From Deroplatys truncata (lineage: Eukaryota; Arthropoda; Insecta; Mantodea; Mantidae), in NCBI GenBank assembly GCA_030765065.1, contig CM060985.1, positions 6,572,001 through 6,636,000 of the forward strand: a stretch of DNA of 64,000 bases, given 5' to 3'. The stretch's first letter is position 1. Each line of letters starts with the position of its first letter. Positions 1 to 14,880 of the stretch are shown here, piece by piece. The notes below the pieces were generated by a model that made no database searches, was not told the DNA's origin, and saw only the letters and a list, made by a program, of their open reading frames with translations. A program made the position numbers and the translations under genes.

Positions 1-2450
1 ACAGTATGTAAAGCCCGACTTCACCTCCAGAGTCTAGATTCACAATACATTCTAAATAACAGTATATATAGCCCGACTTTACACTCCAGAGTCTAGATTC
101 ACACTACATTCTAAATAACAGTATGTAAAACCCGACTTCACCTCCAGAGTCTAGATTCAGACTACATTCTAAATAACACTATGTAAAATCCGACTTCACC
201 TCCAGAGTCTAGATTCAGACTACATTCTAAATAACAGTATGTAAAACCCGACTTCACCACCAGAGTCTAGATTCACACTACATTCTAAATAACACTATGT
301 AAAATCCGACTTTACACTCCAGAGTCTAGATTCAGACTACATTCCAAATAACACTATGTAAAATCCGACTTTACACTCCAGAGTCTAGATTCACACTACA
401 TTCTAAATAACACTATGTAAAATCCGACTTTACACTTCAGAGTCTAGATTCAGACTACATTCTAAATAACACTATGTAAAACCCGACTTTACACTCCAGA
501 GTCTAGATTCAGACTACATTCTAAATAACACTATGTAAAACCCGACTGCACCTCCAGAGTCTAGATTCAGACTACATTCTAAATAGCAGTATGTAAAACC
601 CGACTTCACCTCCAGAGTCTAGATTCAGACTACATTCTAAATAACAGTATGTAAAACCCGACTTTACACTCCAGAGTCTAGATTCAGACTACATTCTAAA
701 TAACAGTATGTAAAACCCGACTTTACACTCCTGAGTTTAGATTCACACTACATTCTAAATAACAGTATGTAAAACCCGACTTCACCACCAGAGTCTAGAT
801 TCACACTACATTCTAAATACCACTATGTAAAATCCGACTTTACACTCCAGAGTCTAGATTCAGACTACATTCTAAATAACACTATGTAAAACCCGACTTC
901 ACCACCAGAGTCTAGATTCACACTACATTCTAAATAACACTATGTAAAATCCGACTTTACACTCCAGAGTCTAGATTCAGACTACATTCTAAATAACACT
1001 ATGTAAAACCCGACTTCACCACCAGAGTCTAGATTCACACTACATTCTAAATAACAGTATGTAAAGCCCGACTTCACCACCAGAGTCTAGATTCACACTA
1101 CATTCTAAATAACAGTATGTAAAGCCCGACTTCACCACCAGAGTCTAGATTCACACTACATTCTAAATAACACTATGTAAAACCCGACTTCACCTCCAGA
1201 TTCTAGATTCACACTACATTCTAAATAGCAGTATGTAAAACCCGACTTCACCACCAGAGTTTAGATTCACACTACATTCTAAATAACACTATGTAAAACC
1301 CGACTTCACCACCAGAGTCTAGATTCACACTACATTCTAAATAACAGTATGTAAAACCCGACTTCACCACCAGAGTTTAGATTCACACTACATTCTAAAT
1401 AACACTATGTAAAACCCGACTTCACCACCAGAGTCTAGATTCACACTACATTCTAAATATCACTATGTAAAACCCGACTTTACACTCCAGATTCTAGATT
1501 CAGACTACATTCTAAATAACAGTATGTAAAACCCGACTTCACCTCCAGAGTCTAGATTCACACTACATTCTAAATAACAGTATGTAAAACCCGACTTCAC
1601 CACCAGAGTCTAGATTCAGACTACATTCTAAATAGCAGTATGTAAAACCCGACTTCACCACCAGAGTCTAGATTCACACTACATTCTAAATAACAGTATG
1701 TAAAACCCGACTTTACACTCCAGAGTCTAGATTCACACTACATTCTAAATAACAGTATGTAAAACCCGACTTCACCTCCAGAGTCTAGATTCACACTACA
1801 TTCTAAATAGCAGTATGTAAAACCCGACTTCACCTCCAGAGTCTAGATTCACACTACATTCTAAATAACAGTATGTAAAGCCCGACTTCACCTCCAGAGT
1901 CTAGATTCACACTACATTCTAAATAGCAGTATGTAAAACCCGACTTCACCACCAGAGTCTAGATTCACACTACATTCTAAATAACAGTATGTAAAACCCG
2001 ACTTCACCTCCAGAGTCTAGATTCACACTACATTCTAAATAGCAGTATGTAAAGCCCGACTTCACCTCCAGAGTCTAGATTCACACTACATTCTAAATAA
2101 CAGTATGTAAAGCCCGACTTCACCTCCAGAGTCTAGATTCACACTACATTCTAAATAGCAGTATGTAAAGCCCGACTTTACACTCCATAGTCTAGATTCA
2201 CACTACATTCTAAATAACAGTATGTAAAGCCCGACTTCACCTCCAGAGTCTAGATTCACACTACATTCTAAATAGCAGTATGTAAAGCCCGACTTCACCT
2301 CCAGAGTCTAGATTCACACTACATTCTAAATAACAGTATGTAAAGCCCGACTTCACCACCAGAGTCTAGATTCAGACTACATTCTAAATAACAGTATGTA
2401 AAACCCGACTTCACCTCCAGAGTCTAGATTCACACTACATTCTAAATAAC
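1..2450. repeat. Satellite 1 block H0, partial older relative of H
   Basis: Position 1 matches 7,002 inside block H1, at a constant offset of 7,001 up to about position 790. Beyond that the offset becomes 7,294, because H1 carries 293 bp (five units) that H0 lacks. The rare cctgagttt variant occurs once here (730) but twice in H1 (7,731 and 8,024). H0 therefore lies outside the H1-H3 group and serves as an outgroup for ordering changes among them. The right boundary, about 2,450, is approximate. Confidence 0.75.
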
Positions 2451-2927
2451 AGTATGTAAAACCCGACTTCACCACCAGAGTCTAGATTCACACTACATTC
2501 TAAATAGCAGTATGTAAAGCCCGACTTCACCACCAGAGTCTAGATTCACACTACATTCTAAATAACAGTATGTAAAGCCCGACTTCACCTCCAGAGTCTA
2601 GATTCACACTACATTCTAAATAACAGTATGTAAAGCCCGACTTCACCACCAGAGTCTAGATTCACACTACATTCTAAATAACAGTATGTAAAACCCGACT
2701 TCACCACCAGAGTCTAGATTCAGACTACATTCTAAATAGCAGTATGTAAAACCCGACTTCACCACCAGAGTCTAGATTCACACTACATTCTAAATAACAC
2801 TATGTAAAGCCCGACTTCACCACCAGAGTCTAGATTCAGACTACATTCTAAATAACAGTATGTAAAGCCCGACTTTACACTCCAGAGTCTAGATTCAGAC
2901 TACATTCTAAATAACAGTATGTAAAGC

Positions 2928-4620
2928 CCGACTTCACCTCCAGAGTCTAGATTCAGACTACATTCTAAATAGCAGTATGTAAAACCCGACTTCACCTCCA
3001 GAGTCTAGATTCAGACTACATTCTAAATAACAGTATGTAAAACCCGACTTCACCTCCAGAGTCTAGATTCACACTACATTCTAAATAGCAGTATGTAAAG
3101 CCCGACTTCACCTCCAAGGTCTAGATTCACACTACATTCTAAATAGCAGTATGTAAAGCCCGACTTCACCTCCAGAGTCTAGATTCACACTACATTCTAA
3201 ATAACAGTATATATAGCCCGACTTTACACTCCAGAGTCTAGATTCAGACTACATTCTAAATAACAGTATGTAAAACCCGACTTTACACTCCAGAGTTTAG
3301 ATTCAGACTACATTCTAAATAACAGTATGTAAAGCCCGACTTCACCACCAGAGTCTAGATTCACACTACATTCTAAATAACAGTATGTAAAACCCGACTT
3401 CACCTCCAGAGTCTAGATTCACAATACATTCTAAATAACAGTATGTAAAACCCGACTTTACACTCCAGAGTCTAGATTCACAATACATTCTAAATAACAG
3501 TATGTAAAACCCGACTTCACCTCCAGAGTCTAGATTCACACTACATTCTAAATAACAGTATGTAAAACCCGACTTCACCTCCAGAGTCTAGATTCACACT
3601 ACATTCTAAATAACAGTATGTAAAACCCGACTTTACACTCCAGAGTCTAGATTCACAATACATTCTAAATAACAGTATATATAGCCCGACTTTACACTCC
3701 AGAGTCTAGATTCACACTACATTCTAAATAACAGTATGTAAAACCCGACTTCACCTCCAGAGTCTAGATTCACACTACATTCTAAATAGCAGTATGTAAA
3801 GCCCGACTTTACACTCCAGAGTCCGGATTCACACTACATTCTAAATAACAGTATGTAAAGCCCGACTTTACACTCCAGAGTCTGGATTCACACTACATTC
3901 TAAATAACAGTATGTAAAACCCGACTTTACACTCCAGAGTCTAGATTCACACCACATTCTAAATAACAGTATGTAAATCCCGACTTTACACTCCAGAGTC
4001 TAGATTCACACTACATTCTAAATAACAGTATGTAAAGCCCGACTTTACACTCCAGAGTCTAGATTCACACTACATTCTAAATAACCGTATGTAAAGCCCG
4101 ACTTCACCACCAGAGTCTAGATTCACACTACATTCTAAATAACAATATGTATAGCCCGACTTTACACTCCAGAGTCTGGATTCACACTACATTCTAAATA
4201 ACAGTATGTAAAGCCCGACTTTACACTCCAGAGTCTAGATTCACACTACATTCTAAATAACCGTATGTAAAGCCCGACTTCCCCACCAGAGTCTAGATTC
4301 AGACTACATTCTAAATAACAATATGTATAGCCCGACTTTACACTCCAGAGTCTAGATTCACACCACATTCTAAATAACAGTATGTAAATCCCGACTTTAC
4401 ACTCCAGAGTCTAGATTCACACTACATTCTAAATAACAGTATGTAAAGCCCGACTTTACACTCCAGAGTCTGGATTCACACTACATTCTAAATAACCGTA
4501 TGTAAAGCCCGACTTTACACTCCAGAGTCTGGATTCACACTACATTCTAAATAACAGTTTGTATAGCCCGACTTTACACTCCAGAGTCTGGATTCACACT
4601 ACATTCTAAATAGCAGTATG
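2928..4620. repeat. Satellite 1 segment L1
   Basis: Matches 17,101-18,793 (L2) at a constant offset of 14,173; for example, the rare cttccccacc variant is at 4,278 and 18,451. The first part, up to about 3,790, also matches the interior of H1 at an offset of 2,517: the ctccaaggt variant is at 3,111 and 5,628. L1 is thus partly a truncated H block. Its second part, about 3,790-4,620, is rich in gtctgg units that lack the XbaI site and in rare ccgtatg and caatatg units. Confidence 0.8.
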
Positions 4621-7600
4621 TAAAGCCCGACTTTACACTCCAGAGTCTGGATTCAGACTACATTCTAAATAACAGTATGTAAAGCCCGACTGTACACTCC
4701 AGAGTCTAGATTCACACTACATTCTAAATAACAATATGTATAGCCCGACTTTACACTCCAGAGTCTGGATTCACACTACATTCTAAATAGCAGTATGTAA
4801 AGCCCGACTTTACACTCCAGAGTCTAGATTCACACTACATTCTAAATAACAGTATGTAAAGCCCGACTTTACACTCCAGAGTCTAGATTCAGACTACATT
4901 CTAAATAACACTATGTAAATCCCGACTTCACCACCAGAGTCTAGATTCAGACTACATTCTAAATAACAGTATGTAAAACCCGACCTCACCACCAGAGTCT
5001 AGATTCACACTACATTCTAAATAACAGTATGTAAAGCCCGACTTCACCTCCAGAGTCTAGATTCAGACTACATTCTAAATAACACTATGTAAATCGCGAC
5101 TTCACCACCAGAGTCTAGATTCACACTACATTCTAAATAACAGTATGTAAAGCCCGACTTCACCTCCAGAGTCTAGATTCACACTACATTCTAAATAACA
5201 GTATGTAAAACCCGACTTCACCACCAGAGTCTAGATTCAGACTACATTCTAAATAGCAGTATGTAAAACCCGACTTCACCACCAGAGTCTAGATTCACAC
5301 TACATTCTAAATAACACTATGTAAAGCCCGACTTCACCACCAGAGTCTAGATTCAGACTACATTCTAAATAACAGTATGTAAAGCCCGACTTTACACTCC
5401 AGAGTCTAGATTCAGACTACATTCTAAATAACAGTATGTAAAGCCCGACTTCACCTCCAGAGTCTAGATTCAGACTACATTCTAAATAGCAGTATGTAAA
5501 ACCCGACTTCACCTCCAGAGTCTAGATTCAGACTACATTCTAAATAACAGTATGTAAAACCCGACTTCACCTCCAGAGTCTAGATTCACACTACATTCTA
5601 AATAGCAGTATGTAAAGCCCGACTTCACCTCCAAGGTCTAGATTCACACTACATTCTAAATAGCAGTATGTAAAGCCCGACTTCACCTCCAGAGTCTAGA
5701 TTCACACTACATTCTAAATAACAGTATATATAGCCCGACTTTACACTCCAGAGTCTAGATTCAGACTACATTCTAAATAACAGTATGTAAAACCCGACTT
5801 TACACTCCAGAGTTTAGATTCAGACTACATTCTAAATAACAGTATGTAAAGCCCGACTTCACCACCAGAGTCTAGATTCACACTACATTCTAAATAACAG
5901 TATGTAAAACACCACTTCACCTCCAGAGTCTAGATTCACAATACATTCTAAATAACAGTATGTAAAACCCGACTTTACACTCCAGAGTCTAGATTCACAA
6001 TACATTCTAAATAACAGTATGTAAAACCCGACTTCACCTCCAGAGTCTAGATTCACACTACATTCTAAATAACAGTATGTAAAACCCGACTTCACCTCCA
6101 GAGTCTAGATTCACACTACATTCTAAATAACAGTATGTAAAACCCGACTTTACACTCCAGAGTCTAGATTCACAATACATTCTAAATAACAGTATATATA
6201 GCCCGACTTTACACTCCAGAGTCTAGATTCACACTACATTCTAAATAACAGTATGTAAAACCCGACTTCACCTCCAGAGTCTAGATTCACACTACATTCT
6301 AAATAGCAGTATGTAAAACCCGACTTCACCACCAGAGTCTAGATTCAGACTACATTCTAAATAACACTATGTAAAACCCGACTTCACCTCCAGAGTCTAG
6401 ATTCACACTACATTCTAAATAGCAGTATGTAAAATCCGACTTCACCTCCAGAGTCTAGATTCACACTACATTCTAAATAACAGTATGTAAAGCCCGACTT
6501 CACCTCCAGAGTCTAGATTCACACTACATTCTAAATAGCAGTATGTAAAATCCGACTTCACCTCCAGAGACTAGATTCAGACTACATTCTAAATAACAGT
6601 ATGTAAAACCCGACTTCACCTCCAGAGTCTAGATTCAGACTACATTCTAAATAACAGTATGTAAAACCCGACTTCACCTCCAGAGTCTAGATTCAGACTA
6701 CATTCTAAATAGCAGTATGTAAAATCCGACTTCACCTCCAGAGTCTAGATTCAGACTATATTCTAAATAACACTATGTAAAACCCGACTTCACCTCCAGA
6801 GTCTAGATTCACACTACATTCTAAATAGCAGTATGTAAAATCCGACTTCACTTCCAGAGTCTAGATTCACACTACATTCTAAATAAAAGTATGTAAAGCC
6901 CGACTTCACCTCCAGAGTCTAGATTCACACTACATTCTAAATAGCAGTATGTAAAATCCGACTTCACCTCCAGAGTCTAGATTCAGACTACATTCTAAAT
7001 AACAGTATGTAAAGCCCGACTTCACCTCCAGAGTCTAGATTCACAATACATTCTAAATAACAGTATATATTGCCCGACTTTACACTCCAGAGTCTAGATT
7101 CACACTACATTCTAAATAACAGTATGTAAAACCCGACTTCACCTCCAGAGTCTAGATTCAGACTACATTCTAAATAACACTATGTAAAATCCGACTTCAC
7201 CTCCAGAGTCTAGATTCAGACTACATTCTAAATAACAGTATGTAAAACCCGACTTCACCACCAGAGTCTAGATTCACACTACATTCTAAATAACACTATG
7301 TAAAATCCGACTTTACACTCCAGAGTCTAGATTCAGACTACATTCTAAATAACACTATGTAAAATCCGACTTTACACTCCAGAGTCTAGATTCACACTAC
7401 ATTCTAAATAACACTATGTAAAATCCGACTTTACACTTCAGAGTCTAGATTCAGACTACATTCTAAATAACACTATGTAAAACCCAACTTTACACTCCAG
7501 AGTCTAGATTCAGACTACATTCTAAATAACACTATGTAAAACCCGACTGCACCTCCAGAGTCTAGATTCAGACTACATTCTAAATAGCAGTATGTAAAAC

Positions 7601-9750
7601 CCGACTTCACCTCCAGAGTCTAGATTCAGACTACATTCTAAATAACAGTATGTAAAACCCGACTTTACACTCCAGAGTCTAGATTCAGACTACATTCTAA
7701 ATAACAGTATGTAAAACCCGACTTTACACTCCTGAGTTTAGATTCACACTACATTCTAAATAACAGTATGTAAAACCCGACTTCACCACCAGAGTCTAGA
7801 TTTACACTACATTCTAAATAACACTATGTAAAATCCGACTTCACCACCAGAGTTTAGATTCACACTACATTCTAAATAACAGTATGTAAAACCCGACTTT
7901 ACACTCCAGAGTCTAGATTCAGACTACATTCTAAATAACAGTATGTAAAACCCGACTTTACACTCCAGAGTCTAGATTCAGACTACATTCTAAATAACAG
8001 TATGTAAAACCCGACTTTACACTCCTGAGTTTAGATTCACACTACATTCTAAATAACAGTATGTAAAACCCGACTTCACCACCAGAGTCTAGATTCACAC
8101 TACATTCTAAATACCACTATGTAAAATCCGACTTTACACTCCAGAGTCTAGATTCAGACTACATTCTAAATAACACTATGTAAAACCCGACTTCACCGCC
8201 AGAGTCTAGATTCACACTACATTCTAAATAACACTATGTAAAATCCGACTTTACACTCCAGAGTCTAGATTCAGACTACATTCTAAATAACACTATGTAA
8301 AACCCGACTTCACCACCAGAGTCTAGATTCACACTACATTCTAAATAACAGTATGTAAAGCCCGACTTCACCACCAGAGTCTAGATTCACACTACATTCT
8401 AAATAACAGTATGTAAAGCCCGACTTCACCACCAGAGTCTAGATTCACACTACATTCTAAATAACACTATGTAAAACCCGACTTCACCTCCAGAGTCTAG
8501 ATTCACACTACATTCTAAATAGCAGTATGTAAAACCCGACTTCACCACCAGAGTTTAGATTCACACTACATTCTAAATAACACTATGTAAAACCCGACTT
8601 CACCACCAGAGTCTAGATTCACACTACATTCTAAATAACAGTATGTAAAACCCGACTTCACCACCAGAGTTTAGATTCACACTACATTCTAAATAACACT
8701 ATGTAAAACCCGACTTCACCATCAGAGTCTAGATTCACACTACATTCTAAATAACACTATGTAAAACCCGACTTTACACTCCAGTGTCTAGATTCAGACT
8801 ACATTCTAAATAACAGTATGTAAAACCCGACTTCACCTCCAGAGTCTAGATTCACACTACATTCTAAATAACAGTATGTAAAACCCGACTTCACCACCAG
8901 AGTCTAGATTCAGACTACATTCTAAATAGCAGTATGTAAAACCCGACTTCACCACCAGAGTCTAGATTCACACTACATTCTAAATAACAGTATGTAAAAC
9001 CCGACTTTACACTCCAGAGTCTAGAATCACACTACATTCTAAATAACAGTATGTAAAACCCGACTTCACCTCCAGAGTCTAGATTCACACTACATTCTAA
9101 ATAGCAGTATGTAAAACCCGACTTCACCTCCAGAGTCTAGATTCACACTACATTCTAAATAACAGTATGTAAAGCCCGACTTCACCTCCAGAGTCTAGAT
9201 TCACACTACATTCTAAATAGCAGTATGTAAAACCCGACTTCACCACCAGAGTCTAGATTCACACTACATTCTAAATAACAGTATGTAAAACCCGACTTCA
9301 CCTCCAGAGTCTAGATTCACACTACATTCTAAATAGCAGTATGTAAAGCCCGACTTCACCTCCAGAGTCTAGATTCACACTACATTCTAAATAACAGTAT
9401 GTAAAGCCCGACTTCACCTCCAGAGTCTAGATTCACACTACATTCTAAATAGCAGTATGTAAAGCCCGACTTTACACTCCAGAGTCTAGATTCACACTAC
9501 ATTCTAAATAACAGTATGTAAAGCCCGACTTCACCTCCAGAGTCTAGATTCACACTACATTCTAAATAGCAGTATGTAAAGCCCGACTTCACCTCCAGAG
9601 TCTAGATTCACACTACATTCTAAATAACAGTATGTAAATCCCGACTTCACCACCAGAGTCTAGATTCAGACTACATTCTAAATAACAGTATGTAAAACCC
9701 GACTTCACCTCCAGAGTCTAGATTCACACTACATTCTAAATAACAGTATG
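4621..9750. repeat. Satellite 1 higher-order block H1 (5,130 bp)
   Basis: Every rare variant I followed in this interval recurs 5,130 bp downstream in H2 and 14,173 bp downstream in H3. Examples are aaataaaagt at 6,881, 12,011 and 21,054, and atcagagtct at 8,721 and 13,851. H1 and H2 are directly adjacent, so this is a tandem duplication of about 88 satellite units. A private change in H1 is the t at 6,852, which is c in H2 and H3. The left limit is fixed by loss of the match upstream of about 4,615; the right limit is where H2 restarts with gtctggattcag. Confidence 0.88.
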
Positions 9751-12700
9751 TAAAGCCCGACTTTACACTCCAGAGTCTGGATTCAGACTACATTCTAAAT
9801 AACAGTATGTAAAGCCCGACTGTACACTCCAGAGTCTAGATTCACACTACATTCTAAATAACAATATGTATAGCCCGACTTTACACTCCAGAGTCTGGAT
9901 TCACACTACATTCTAAATAGCAGTATGTAAAGCCCGACTTTACACTCCAGAGTCTAGATTCACACTACATTCTAAATAACAGTATGTAAAGCCCGACTTT
10001 ACACTCCAGAGTCTAGATTCAGACTACATTCTAAATAACACTATGTAAATCCCGACTTCACCACCAGAGTCTAGATTCAGACTACATTCTAAATAACAGT
10101 ATGTAAAACCCGACCTCACCACCAGAGTCTAGATTCACACTACATTCTAAATAACAGTATGTAAAGCCCGACTTCACCTCCAGAGTCTAGATTCAGACTA
10201 CATTCTAAATAACACTATGTAAATCGCGACTTCACCACCAGAGTCTAGATTCACACTACATTCTAAATAACAGTATGTAAAGCCCGACTTCACCTCCAGA
10301 GTCTAGATTCACACTACATTCTAAATAACAGTATGTAAAACCCGACTTCACCACCAGAGTCTAGATTCAGACTACATTCTAAATAGCAGTATGAAAAACC
10401 CGACTTCACCACCAGAGTCTAGATTCACACTACATTCTAAATAACACTATGTAAAGCCCGACTTCACCACCAGAGTCTAGATTCAGACTACATTCTAAAT
10501 AACAGTATGTAAAGCCCGACTTTACACTCCAGAGTCTAGATTCAGACTACATTCTAAATAACAGTATGTAAAGCCCGACTTCACCTCCAGAGTCTAGATT
10601 CAGACTACATTCTAAATAGCAGTATGTAAAACCCGACTTCACCTCCAGAGTCTAGATTCAGACTACATTCTAAATAACAGTATGTAAAACCCGACTTCAC
10701 CTCCAGAGTCTAGATTCACACTACATTCTAAATAGCAGTATGTAAAGCCCGACTTCACCTCCAAGGTCTAGATTCACACTACATTCTAAATAGCAGTATG
10801 TAAAGCCCGACTTCACCTCCAGAGTCTAGATTCACACTACATTCTAAATAACAGTATATATAGCCCGACTTTACACTCCAGAGTCTAGATTCAGACTACA
10901 TTCTAAATAACAGTATGTAAAACCCGACTTTACACTCCAGAGTTTAGATTCAGACTACATTCTAAATAACAGTATGTAAAGCCCGACTTCACCACCAGAG
11001 TCTAGATTCACACTACATTCTAAATAACAGTATGTAAAACACCACTTCACCTCCAGAGTCTAGATTCACAATACATTCTAAATAACAGTATGTAAAACCC
11101 GACTTTACACTCCAGAGTCTAGATTCACAATACATTCTAAATAACAGTATGTAAAACCCGACTTCACCTCCAGAGTCTAGATTCACACTACATTCTAAAT
11201 AACAGTATGTAAAACCCGACTTCACCTCCAGAGTCTAGATTCACACTACATTCTAAATAACAGTATGTAAAACCCGACTTTACACTCCAGAGTCTAGATT
11301 CACAATACATTCTAAATAACAGTATATATAGCCCGACTTTACACTCCAGAGTCTAGATTCACACTACATTCTAAATAACAGTATGTAAAACCCGACTTCA
11401 CCTCCAGAGTCTAGATTCACACTACATTCTAAATAGCAGTATGTAAAACCCGACTTCACCACCAGAGTCTAGATTCAGACTACATTCTAAATAACACTAT
11501 GTAAAACCCGACTTCACCTCCAGAGTCTAGATTCACACTACATTCTAAATAGCAGTATGTAAAATCCGACTTCACCTCCAGAGTCTAGATTCACACTACA
11601 TTCTAAATAACAGTATGTAAAGCCCGACTTCACCTCCAGAGTCTAGATTCACACTACATTCTAAATAGCAGTATGTAAAATCCGACTTCACCTCCAGAGA
11701 CTAGATTCAGACTACATTCTAAATAACAGTATGTAAAACCCGACTTCACCTCCAGAGTCTAGATTCAGACTACATTCTAAATAACAGTATGTAAAACCCG
11801 ACTTCACCTCCAGAGTCTAGATTCAGACTACATTCTAAATAGCAGTATGTAAAATCCGACTTCACCTCCAGAGTCTAGATTCAGACTATATTCTAAATAA
11901 CACTATGTAAAACCCGACTTCACCTCCAGAGTCTAGATTCACACTACATTCTAAATAGCAGTATGTAAAATCCGACTTCACCTCCAGAGTCTAGATTCAC
12001 ACTACATTCTAAATAAAAGTATGTAAAGCCCGACTTCACCTCCAGAGTCTAGATTCACACTACATTCTAAATAGCAGTATGTAAAATCCGACTTCACCTC
12101 CAGAGTCTAGATTCAGACTACATTCTAAATAACAGTATGTAAAGCCCGACTTCACCTCCAGAGTCTAGATTCACAATACATTCTAAATAACAGTATATAT
12201 TGCCCGACTTTACACTCCAGAGTCTAGATTCACACTACATTCTAAATAACAGTATGTAAAACCCGACTTCACCTCCAGAGTCTAGATTCAGACTACATTC
12301 TAAATAACACTATGTAAAATCCGACTTCACCTCCAGAGTCTAGATTCAGACTACATTCTAAATAACAGTATGTAAAACCCGACTTCACCACCAGAGTCTA
12401 GATTCACACTACATTCTAAATAACACTATGTAAAATCCGACTTTACACTCCAGAGTCTAGATTCAGACTACATTCTAAATAACACTATGTAAAATCCGAC
12501 TTTACACTCCAGAGTCTAGATTCACACTACATTCTAAATAACACTATGTAAAATCCGACTTTACACTTCAGAGTCTAGATTCAGACTACATTCTAAATAA
12601 CACTATGTAAAACCCAACTTTACACTCCAGAGTCTAGATTCAGACTACATTCTAAATAACACTATGTAAAACCCGACTGCACCTCCAGAGTCTAGATTCA

Positions 12701-14880
12701 GACTACATTCTAAATAGCAGTATGTAAAACCCGACTTCACCTCCAGAGTCTAGATTCAGACTACATTCTAAATAACAGTATGTAAAACCCGACTTTACAC
12801 TCCAGAGTCTAGATTCAGACTACATTCTAAATAACAGTATGTAAAACCCGACTTTACACTCCTGAGTTTAGATTCACACTACATTCTAAATAACAGTATG
12901 TAAAACCCGACTTCACCACCAGAGTCTAGATTTACACTACATTCTAAATAACACTATGTAAAATCCGACTTCACCACCAGAGTTTAGATTCACACTACAT
13001 TCTAAATAACAGTATGTAAAACCCGACTTTACACTCCAGAGTCTAGATTCAGACTACATTCTAAATAACAGTATGTAAAACCCGACTTTACACTCCAGAG
13101 TCTAGATTCAGACTACATTCTAAATAACAGTATGTAAAACCCGACTTTACACTCCTGAGTTTAGATTCACACTACATTCTAAATAACAGTATGTAAAACC
13201 CGACTTCACCACCAGAGTCTAGATTCACACTACATTCTAAATACCACTATGTAAAATCCGACTTTACACTCCAGAGTCTAGATTCAGACTACATTCTAAA
13301 TAACACTATGTAAAACCCGACTTCACCGCCAGAGTCTAGATTCACACTACATTCTAAATAACACTATGTAAAATCCGACTTTACACTCCAGAGTCTAGAT
13401 TCAGACTACATTCTAAATAACACTATGTAAAACCCGACTTCACCACCAGAGTCTAGATTCACACTACATTCTAAATAACAGTATGTAAAGCCCGACTTCA
13501 CCACCAGAGTCTAGATTCACACTACATTCTAAATAACAGTATGTAAAGCCCGACTTCACCACCAGAGTCTAGATTCACACTACATTCTAAATAACACTAT
13601 GTAAAACCCGACTTCACCTCCAGAGTCTAGATTCACACTACATTCTAAATAGCAGTATGTAAAACCCGACTTCACCACCAGAGTTTAGATTCACACTACA
13701 TTCTAAATAACACTATGTAAAACCCGACTTCACCACCAGAGTCTAGATTCACACTACATTCTAAATAACAGTATGTAAAACCCGACTTCACCACCAGAGT
13801 TTAGATTCACACTACATTCTAAATAACACTATGTAAAACCCGACTTCACCATCAGAGTCTAGATTCACACTACATTCTAAATAACACTATGTAAAACCCG
13901 ACTTTACACTCCAGTGTCTAGATTCAGACTACATTCTAAATAACAGTATGTAAAACCCGACTTCACCTCCAGAGTCTAGATTCACACTACATTCTAAATA
14001 ACAGTATGTAAAACCCGACTTCACCACCAGAGTCTAGATTCAGACTACATTCTAAATAGCAGTATGTAAAACCCGACTTCACCACCAGAGTCTAGATTCA
14101 CACTACATTCTAAATAACAGTATGTAAAACCCGACTTTACACTCCAGAGTCTAGAATCACACTACATTCTAAATAACAGTATGTAAAACCCGACTTCACC
14201 TCCAGAGTCTAGATTCACACTACATTCTAAATAGCAGTATGTAAAACCCGACTTCACCTCCAGAGTCTAGATTCACACTACATTCTAAATAACAGTATGT
14301 AAAGCCCGACTTCACCTCCAGAGTCTAGATTCACACTACATTCTAAATAGCAGTATGTAAAACCCGACTTCACCACCAGAGTCTAGATTCACACTACATT
14401 CTAAATAACAGTATGTAAAACCCGACTTCACCTCCAGAGTCTAGATTCACACTACATTCTAAATAGCAGTATGTAAAGCCCGACTTCACCTCCAGAGTCT
14501 AGATTCACACTACATTCTAAATAACAGTATGTAAAGCCCGACTTCACCTCCAGAGTCTAGATTCACACTACATTCTAAATAGCAGTATGTAAAGCCCGAC
14601 TTTACACTCCAGAGTCTAGATTCACACTACATTCTAAATAACAGTATGTAAAGCCCGACTTCACCTCCAGAGTCTAGATTCACACTACATTCTAAATAGC
14701 AGTATGTAAAGCCCGACTTCACCTCCAGAGTCTAGATTCACACTACATTCTAAATAACAGTATGTAAATCCCGACTTCACCACCAGAGTCTAGATTCAGA
14801 CTACATTCTAAATAACAGTATGTAAAACCCGACTTCACCTCCAGAGTCTAGATTCACACTACATTCTAAATAACAGTATG
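9751..14880. repeat. Satellite 1 higher-order block H2 (5,130 bp)
   Basis: Second tandem copy of H, immediately after H1 with no intervening unit. I noticed only two single-base differences from H1: 6,852/11,982 and 5,264/10,394, the latter giving atgaaaaacc only in H2. That implies very high identity, although I did not align every base. It shares with H1, against H3 and H0, the t at 13,852 and the a at 14,156. The right limit is set where 14,909 (gtctag) departs from 9,779 (gtctgg). Confidence 0.88.
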
